Below, piece by piece: positions 58,884-64,000 of a stretch of DNA of 64,000 nt. Within the stretch, counting starts at the first letter, position 1. Every line of letters starts with the position of its first letter. A program made the translations under genes and the position numbers. Source of the DNA: Ruminiclostridium cellobioparum subsp. termitidis CT1112. Its GTDB lineage: Bacteria > Bacillota > Clostridia > Acetivibrionales > DSM-1351. The DNA lies in NCBI RefSeq assembly GCF_000350485.1, contig NZ_AORV01000065.1, positions 1 through 64,000 on the forward strand. The letters are read 5' to 3'. Under the pieces are notes generated by a model. The model had not been told where the DNA came from, ran no database searches, and saw only the letters and a list, made by a program, of their open reading frames with translations.

Positions 58884-60404
58884 TTATTCCTTAGATCCTC
58901 CTCCAGGTCCATCGTGAAGATAAGTAAAAAACTCAAAGTCAGCACTTCCGGCCAATGTACCGTTTGTAAAAATGCCTACTCTTGCCCCCTTCCAATTTGC
59001 GTTAGAACACCCGAATCCCCTTCCCAAACTTATAAAGGCTTTATTATCAAAACTATATTTAAAGCTGCAAAAGTTATTGATGTCTATATCAGCTAATAAC
59101 CATATTTTATTTTCAGCTATACATGGTCCTATTATAAAGCCGCCATCTATGCTTGCAACTACCCGGTCCATACCGTCAATCTTTTTAATACCTATCCATT
59201 GGGCGGACTTGCCGATCAAAGTCAATCCTGCCTGCTGACCATCCGCAATATTTCCAGTATCAAGCAATGTAATTATTCTTCCCCTATCACCCATAATTTT
59301 CTGGGTCAGGACATTTCTTGTCAATAAAACATCAGTATTCTCATCAACAGGCTGAAGGGATAAAAACCCGGCGCGTTTGGTTAAAGACCAGCTGGAGTTC
59401 ACAGGGTTATGGTTCCACTGCCACTGCAAACCTAACCTTTCACTCTTGAAATCATCTGAGGTCACGGGTGCTACTATTTTATCATGTTCAAATCCTGTAT
59501 CCGGCTTCCTGTGAACTATGACAGGTTCGCCAATACCGTCGTCATCAATATCCACTCCTATTAAAGGCCAGCCATCCACCCATTTTACAGGGTTCAAATG
59601 CACAACCCGGCCTATAGTCCCTCTATCCTGAAAATGTAAAAACCACCACTCTCCGGACAGAGTATCCACAATTCCTCCCTGATGGGGGCCATTTATTCCG
59701 TTACCCTCCTTTAATACCTTTTTTGCTTCATAGGGACCGTAAATGCTGCCGGATCTGCATACTGTCTGCCAGCCTGCGGCAACGCCTCCCTCCGGTATTA
59801 TAAGGTAATAATATCCGTTCAGTTTTAAGAATTTGGTTCCTTCCGCCACAGGTCCCCGGTAAATCTCAACTCCTTCATCCAATATACATTTACCGTCGGG
59901 ACTCATTTTATGCAGTATAATGGGACCTGCACCCAGAATGCTGTGTCCGAGATATGCATTTCCGTCATCATCCCAAAAGGGACAGGGATCCTCCCAGCCC
60001 TTTATATTGACCAACTGATGTAATTGTTCCCAGGGTCCCTCAGGACTTTTTGCGCTGGACATGAACAGGCCTTCATCAGGAGTACAGAAATAAACATAAA
60101 AAGTCCCGTTGTGATATCGTATGCTTGGCGCCCAGCTTCCACCCCCATACCTGTTCATGTATACATAATTTTCATTAATATCCAGTCCGGAATATATTTG
60201 AGAGATATAGTTCCAGTTAACCAGATCCTTTGATTTGAGCACCTGCATTCCCATAAAATGAAAATCCGAACATACCATATAAAAAGTATCGTCCACTCTT
60301 ATTACGTCAGGATCCGAATAATCTGCATTCAATATAGGATTTCTAAAAGTACCGTTTCCCTGATCTCCCCAGGTTCCTGTATATATTAAATTTGATTTAT
60401 CCAT
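58884..60404 (-). CDS. GH43 beta-xylosidase/alpha-L-arabinofuranosidase
   Basis: A 506-residue cytoplasmic glycosidase (no signal peptide) acting on short xylo- or arabino-oligosaccharides. The five-bladed propeller holds the three GH43 acids: Asp in NPILNADYSDPDVIRV, Asp in WEDPCPFWDDDG and Glu in GPVAEGTKFLK. A C-terminal beta-sandwich (about 320-500) begins SDDFKSERLGLQWQWNHNP, as in the GH43_12-like group. The ATG follows AGAGGAGAACCTACT. It is transcribed in the same direction as, and downstream of, the secreted GH36-like gene, but a terminator-like stem lies between. Confidence 0.88.
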   Translation of the reverse strand: MDKSNLIYTGTWGDQGNGTFRNPILNADYSDPDVIRVDDTFYMVCSDFHFMGMQVLKSKDLVNWNYISQIYSGLDINENYVYMNRYGGGSWAPSIRYHNGTFYVYFCTPDEGLFMSSAKSPEGPWEQLHQLVNIKGWEDPCPFWDDDGNAYLGHSILGAGPIILHKMSPDGKCILDEGVEIYRGPVAEGTKFLKLNGYYYLIIPEGGVAAGWQTVCRSGSIYGPYEAKKVLKEGNGINGPHQGGIVDTLSGEWWFLHFQDRGTIGRVVHLNPVKWVDGWPLIGVDIDDDGIGEPVIVHRKPDTGFEHDKIVAPVTSDDFKSERLGLQWQWNHNPVNSSWSLTKRAGFLSLQPVDENTDVLLTRNVLTQKIMGDRGRIITLLDTGNIADGQQAGLTLIGKSAQWIGIKKIDGMDRVVASIDGGFIIGPCIAENKIWLLADIDINNFCSFKYSFDNKAFISLGRGFGCSNANWKGARVGIFTNGTLAGSADFEFFTYLHDGPGGGSKE

Positions 60405-60455
60405 AGTAGGTTCTCCTCTTGCTTTAATTGATGCTTATTTTAACAATATTGGTTT

Positions 60456-60497
60456 GAGAGATAAAACTGGAGCCCGACAGCTCCAGTTTTATCTCTC
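60456..60497 (-). terminator. Perfect stem-loop after the GH36-like gene
   Basis: GAGAGATAAAACTGGAGC and GCTCCAGTTTTATCTCTC form an 18-bp perfect stem with a six-base loop, 35 bases past the stop. It lacks a classic T-tract after the stem but contains TTTTAT. Confidence 0.7.
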
Positions 60498-60531
60498 CTG
60501 ATTACAAGCAAAATAATTTGCGCTCTTTATC

Positions 60532-63408
60532 TCATGGTACAATTATCTGCCATTGCTGATCATTTGAACCCGTATACGGCCACTGGATCAGATCGGCTCC
60601 GTCATTTGTGGCTCCATCCCTCACTGCTATGATCTTACCGCTCTTCCGGTTTATGATTTTGTAATAACCGCCGCCTGCGTCAACAATCTGCCACTGCTGA
60701 TCAGGATAATCATTTGAATAAGACCATTGACAGTAAAGAGTCCCATCATTGGCGGAACCTCCCTGAAGTGCCAGATACAATCCACTCTTTCTGTTCATTA
60801 TCTTGTAATAGCCGTCTCCCGCATCGACAAACCTCCACTGCTGATCAAGACTTGAGCTGTCAAATGGCCACTGGATCAAGGTTGCCCCTTCATATGTTGA
60901 ACCGTACATTACTGCAGCAGCTTTACCGCTCTTACGGTTAACGATTTTATAGTTAGCATTGGGAGCCGGAAATGAACCGAGAGGGACACCGGCTGCAGTT
61001 GCGATAGCTGATGTATTGCCGTCACCGTCCACTGTCTGAATACCGTAGGTATCACCTGCAACACCCGTATCATCGAAGAAGAAGGTCCCCCTTGATACTT
61101 TGCTGAAATACTGCCCATTTTTGTATACGTTGTAATATGATATCCAGTTGTTGTCTATTCCTGTTGTCCATGAGACCTCATTACCTCCGTGGGACAAATA
61201 TGTTGCAGGTGCCCCTTTAACATTTGTCGGAGCTGTAGGAGCAACTATGTCGGTTTGAGCATTGGGACGGTTCTGGAGATTTAAAAAGAATATCTCCCCT
61301 TTTGCAAGGTTTGTAACCTGTATTCCATCCGCCATCCACTGAGCACCTGTTTTTGTGGCAGCTGCAGCACTTCCGCACAGAGTCTGCATGGTATACTCGG
61401 TTACAGGGTTCAAGCCCTTTGGATAAAGTGTGAAGTTTGATGAAAACAAATCAGATCCCCTGCGGACTGTAATAAATGCTTTGGCGTTGTCCGCATTTGT
61501 TTTCTGCAGGAAATAAGTTTTGTCTCCTGTACTGACAGTTGGCCTGTAAACCTTGGAATACCTACCGGATACTCCTATCTTCATAAAATAGCTACGAAGG
61601 TCTATATCCTTGCGAAGATTTTCCATATCTGTTGCCTGCATAGGTGTTGCAGCATTTGAATAGCAGTCAATGTTGAAGTTATAGCTGAGTTTTCCGCGTC
61701 CTTCAGGATCATAGTTTGGCCATTGCACCGTATCATAAGAAGTATTTGCTACAATTTTATCCGGAGGTACAAGCATTGAAAGGTAATAACCGTCATAATG
61801 GTAGCTGTCGCCGTCGGTAGGCTGGACTATCTCTGCAAACCTGTTGTTTTCAATATTTATGCCTCCACCTCCCGATGAACAGTTAAAAATTCCTGCATTT
61901 GGGTTGGAATCTTTGAATGCTTTGGTCAACGCATAGAAATTATTGTTTTGTCCCAGCAGGACCGAGGTAGGTCCACCATTGCCATCAAAACAGATATCTC
62001 CGTCGTAACGCCACATATGACTTCCCCAGTCTTTCTGCATACGGTTCACCAAATTCAGTTCCCAGTTGAAAACCTCTTGCAAAGCCTGATTCAAGTGCAT
62101 ACCATATCCATTTGGCCTGTAGTCGTTTTCCACCTGCCAGCCAGGGTTGTTTACCAGTACTGTTGAGGTTTGTTCAGCGTGCCACACAGGCATCCAAACA
62201 GCCATATTCATTCCATGCCTTTTTGCGTAATTATTTATATCTGCCATATGGTCGGTGGTATTCCAGCTGCCCGAGTCATCAAATACGCCACAATCTATCC
62301 ACAGTAAGCCTGCTCCCAGGTAACCCGCATTATTTATTGCAGCATAGGCATTCGGTTCCTGAGGTTTTCCTTTGAACTGGACCATATTCACCTGTCCCAT
62401 GTACTCTTCACGTGTATAATCCCATTTATACCGGTATTGGTAATCAAGTATTGTATTGCCCAGATCATCTGTATCACCCTTAAATACACCTATGGTACTT
62501 TTAGGGGCTGTAACAGTTTCATTATTGGAAACAGCCAGGTTGCCTACCACCGCATTGTTTTCCAGTGTAAAACTTTTACCTCCCACCAGGCCTGCTTTTG
62601 TATTCCACTTTGCCATATAATCAAATGTTATGAATAATCCGTCATTATTGGACCTGTTTCTCAATGCAAAGAATTCCTGGTATTTATTGCTTGCACCTAC
62701 ATTTGCAACTGAATTTCCGTTAGTATGACCATCAACTGTCATAACCTCAACCGGATCCAATACCGAATCAAAAGTTCTGGAATAGTTTGGTGTAGCAGCT
62801 GCCGTTTTCAAAACATTGCTGCCTGTAAACCAACTGCCTCCCGTCATATAATGCAGGTCCACATTGTTCAGCTCGTTTTGCATAAATCTTTTCAGGAAAA
62901 TACCGGGATTTGAAAAGCTTTTGGTAGCTCCCGAAACATTTTTAAAATCTGACCATTCCTGGATAACCCCTGTAGATGGATAAACTATATAATGACGTGT
63001 AACTTTCACCACATTGTTATGGAAGGTTATATCCAGCTGAATTTCTCCCTGGGACAGTGTGTTTGTACCGTATGTATCGTAGATCCATCCTCCGCCGCTG
63101 CCCTTATACTCGGCAGAATCTATCCATATGGAGAACTCTTCCGAGTCTGTAGCGCTTCCCTGTACGTATTCACGGTTTGTCAGTTTATTTTTATATGATA
63201 TAAGTGAAAAATTTCCTCCGGAAAGGCATACCTTACTTTCGACCATGCTTGTACCCATAGTCCAGATACCCGTCTGTGAGTCATAATTTACATAAGCATC
63301 ACCCGAACTTGCCCCGAGAGCGGGCTGACTTTCAAAAGCACAGAACGTTATAAGAATTAAAACAGCCAGCAATATGGAACTTAGACGCTTTAACCTGATT
63401 TTAAGCAT
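60532..63408 (-). CDS. Secreted GH36-like glycosidase with FN3 and ricin-type lectin modules
   Basis: A 958-residue exported protein. A signal peptide (residues 1 to about 33, with RLKRLSSILLAVLILITF and cleavage near ALGA) precedes an N-terminal beta-sandwich. A TIM barrel of the GH36/alpha-galactosidase type follows, with AGLLWIDCGVFDDSG, candidate nucleophile Asp469 in MWRYDGDICFDG and a candidate acid at Asp532/534 in QPTDGD after NCSSGGGG. An FN3-like module (about 720-800) and a three-repeat ricin-B-type lectin (about 810-958, repeats of YYKIxNRKSG and DQQWQI) complete it. No dockerin or S-layer anchor is present. The ATG at 63408 follows AAAGGAGAG. Confidence 0.82.
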   Translation of the reverse strand: MLKIRLKRLSSILLAVLILITFCAFESQPALGASSGDAYVNYDSQTGIWTMGTSMVESKVCLSGGNFSLISYKNKLTNREYVQGSATDSEEFSIWIDSAEYKGSGGGWIYDTYGTNTLSQGEIQLDITFHNNVVKVTRHYIVYPSTGVIQEWSDFKNVSGATKSFSNPGIFLKRFMQNELNNVDLHYMTGGSWFTGSNVLKTAAATPNYSRTFDSVLDPVEVMTVDGHTNGNSVANVGASNKYQEFFALRNRSNNDGLFITFDYMAKWNTKAGLVGGKSFTLENNAVVGNLAVSNNETVTAPKSTIGVFKGDTDDLGNTILDYQYRYKWDYTREEYMGQVNMVQFKGKPQEPNAYAAINNAGYLGAGLLWIDCGVFDDSGSWNTTDHMADINNYAKRHGMNMAVWMPVWHAEQTSTVLVNNPGWQVENDYRPNGYGMHLNQALQEVFNWELNLVNRMQKDWGSHMWRYDGDICFDGNGGPTSVLLGQNNNFYALTKAFKDSNPNAGIFNCSSGGGGINIENNRFAEIVQPTDGDSYHYDGYYLSMLVPPDKIVANTSYDTVQWPNYDPEGRGKLSYNFNIDCYSNAATPMQATDMENLRKDIDLRSYFMKIGVSGRYSKVYRPTVSTGDKTYFLQKTNADNAKAFITVRRGSDLFSSNFTLYPKGLNPVTEYTMQTLCGSAAAATKTGAQWMADGIQVTNLAKGEIFFLNLQNRPNAQTDIVAPTAPTNVKGAPATYLSHGGNEVSWTTGIDNNWISYYNVYKNGQYFSKVSRGTFFFDDTGVAGDTYGIQTVDGDGNTSAIATAAGVPLGSFPAPNANYKIVNRKSGKAAAVMYGSTYEGATLIQWPFDSSSLDQQWRFVDAGDGYYKIMNRKSGLYLALQGGSANDGTLYCQWSYSNDYPDQQWQIVDAGGGYYKIINRKSGKIIAVRDGATNDGADLIQWPYTGSNDQQWQIIVP

Positions 63409-63475
63409 AACTTTCTCTCCTTTAATATAATTCATAAGAATTATTTAACACCATATCTTCAATATTCCATTCCAA

Positions 63476-64000
63476 TTATTTTTGACTCTTTTGCCTTTCC
63501 CATACTTTATTGTACAATTCCCCCAACTTGTCCGAGCCTTTTTTCCTGCATTCCTGAACGTAGCTGTCCCAGTTGCCGAAACTCTCTTTTCCATATATGA
63601 ACTTCTCAGCCATCTGGTCAATATAGTCCTTAAGCGCAGTTCTTGTAAGTTTCTCCTGTTCTCTTTCATCTGCTGTCAGCTGCAGGTTTGGATCAGGATC
63701 ACCGGCAACTTCCTTGTCAACCATCTCCTGATATACACCCACTATATCCGAAGATTTCTGGGCCATTACCCACTCTATAGGCTTAACCACTGTAAAACAG
63801 TTGTTAAGTACTCCGTATTCCTTTGGAGCATAGGTTTTTCCGCTCATTATATCGTCGGTAATCTTCTTTTCACCGTTGACAACCGTATATGATTTACCCT
63901 CTATGCCCCATGAGAAAAGATCGGTGCCCTCGGTTCCGTAGAACCAGTCTATGAATTTAATCAATGTATCAAAGTTTTCATTGTCTTTAACGCTTGCCGG
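63476..64000 (-). CDS. ABC transporter solute-binding protein, C-terminal part (5' end beyond window)
   Basis: The reading frame is open to the right edge, so only the last ~174 residues are visible. They begin ASVKDNENFDTLIKFIDWFY and contain GTEGTDLFSWGIEGKSY, the common C-terminal pattern of large LplA-type sugar-binding lipoproteins (similar NYGIEGTHY and YGIEGTDW occur in the two complete homologues here). The C-terminus is charged (LYNKVWERQKSQK). It lies 67 bases upstream of the secreted GH36-like gene on the same strand, suggesting that its importer takes up that enzyme's products. Confidence 0.85.
   Translation of the reverse strand, partial: PASVKDNENFDTLIKFIDWFYGTEGTDLFSWGIEGKSYTVVNGEKKITDDIMSGKTYAPKEYGVLNNCFTVVKPIEWVMAQKSSDIVGVYQEMVDKEVAGDPDPNLQLTADEREQEKLTRTALKDYIDQMAEKFIYGKESFGNWDSYVQECRKKGSDKLGELYNKVWERQKSQK

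Noticed and set aside
60532-63408. Dockerin or cohesin module in the secreted enzyme
   Set aside because: The C-terminus consists of three ricin-type repeats; no duplicated calcium-binding dockerin segment is present.

Overview
The window looks like chromosome of an anaerobic, endospore-forming, plant-polymer-degrading clostridium, most likely a mesophilic cellulolytic Ruminiclostridium (R. cellulolyticum / R. papyrosolvens type). The reasons are the AT-rich sequence with strong GGAGG ribosome sites, spoIVA, two T-box leaders, a TPP riboswitch, a LexA/DinR-type box at uvrA, a clostridial cellobiose phosphorylase, and solute-binding-protein/YesM/YesN sensory modules. The species assignment is inference from gene content.

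Layout. (1) 1-12.6 kb: a glycan-utilisation locus with a YesM/YesN two-component pair, an LplB/LplC/solute-binding ABC importer, a GH130 phosphorylase of the mannosyl-GlcNAc (Uhgb_MP-like) type, a GH38 alpha-mannosidase cut by the left edge, and a divergent GH20 hexosaminidase. All four degradative or uptake activities fit import and cytoplasmic dismantling of N-glycan-type oligosaccharides. (2) 12.7-20.3 kb and 25.8-30.7 kb: a cellodextrin module made of cellobiose phosphorylase, a LacI regulator, a second ABC importer, and a three-component sensor (lipoprotein SBP, YesM-type kinase, YesN-type regulator). As I recall, these parts are contiguous in R. cellulolyticum (cuaABC/cuaDSR/cbpA). (3) 20.2-25.8 kb: lodged between the two halves, on the opposite strand, is a five-gene RiPP island. 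It holds an ABC exporter, a subtilisin-like protease with no canonical start codon, a two-part radical SAM/SPASM maturase, a CXXX-repeat modification-system protein and a Cys-rich CXXX-repeat precursor peptide. It has its own consensus promoter and terminator and is the strongest candidate for an under-described system.

(4) 30.8-57.3 kb: mostly housekeeping genes. These are a ClpE-like zinc-finger Clp ATPase, PiT phosphate transporter plus DUF47 partner, uvrA, TPP-riboswitch-controlled thiT, spoIVA, gpsA, plsY, der, rpmF with yceD, ackA and pta, a membrane-anchored spermidine-synthase-like protein, a T-box-controlled gltX followed by glnS, an archaeal-type phosphoglycerate mutase homologue, and T-box-controlled leuA. 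Two non-coding structures stand out. One is a ~364-bp near-palindromic element, flanked by an 11-bp direct repeat, between gpsA and its presumed terminator. The other is a gpsA leader in which a 10-nt anti-Shine-Dalgarno sequence is perfectly complementary to the gpsA ribosome site.

(5) 57.7-64 kb: a C39-like cysteine-protease-fold protein divergent from a 42-residue peptide, then more polysaccharide genes: a cytoplasmic GH43, a secreted GH36-like enzyme with FN3 and ricin-type lectin modules but no dockerin, and the C-terminal part of another solute-binding protein cut by the right edge. No tRNA, rRNA, CRISPR array, transposase or phage gene was seen.
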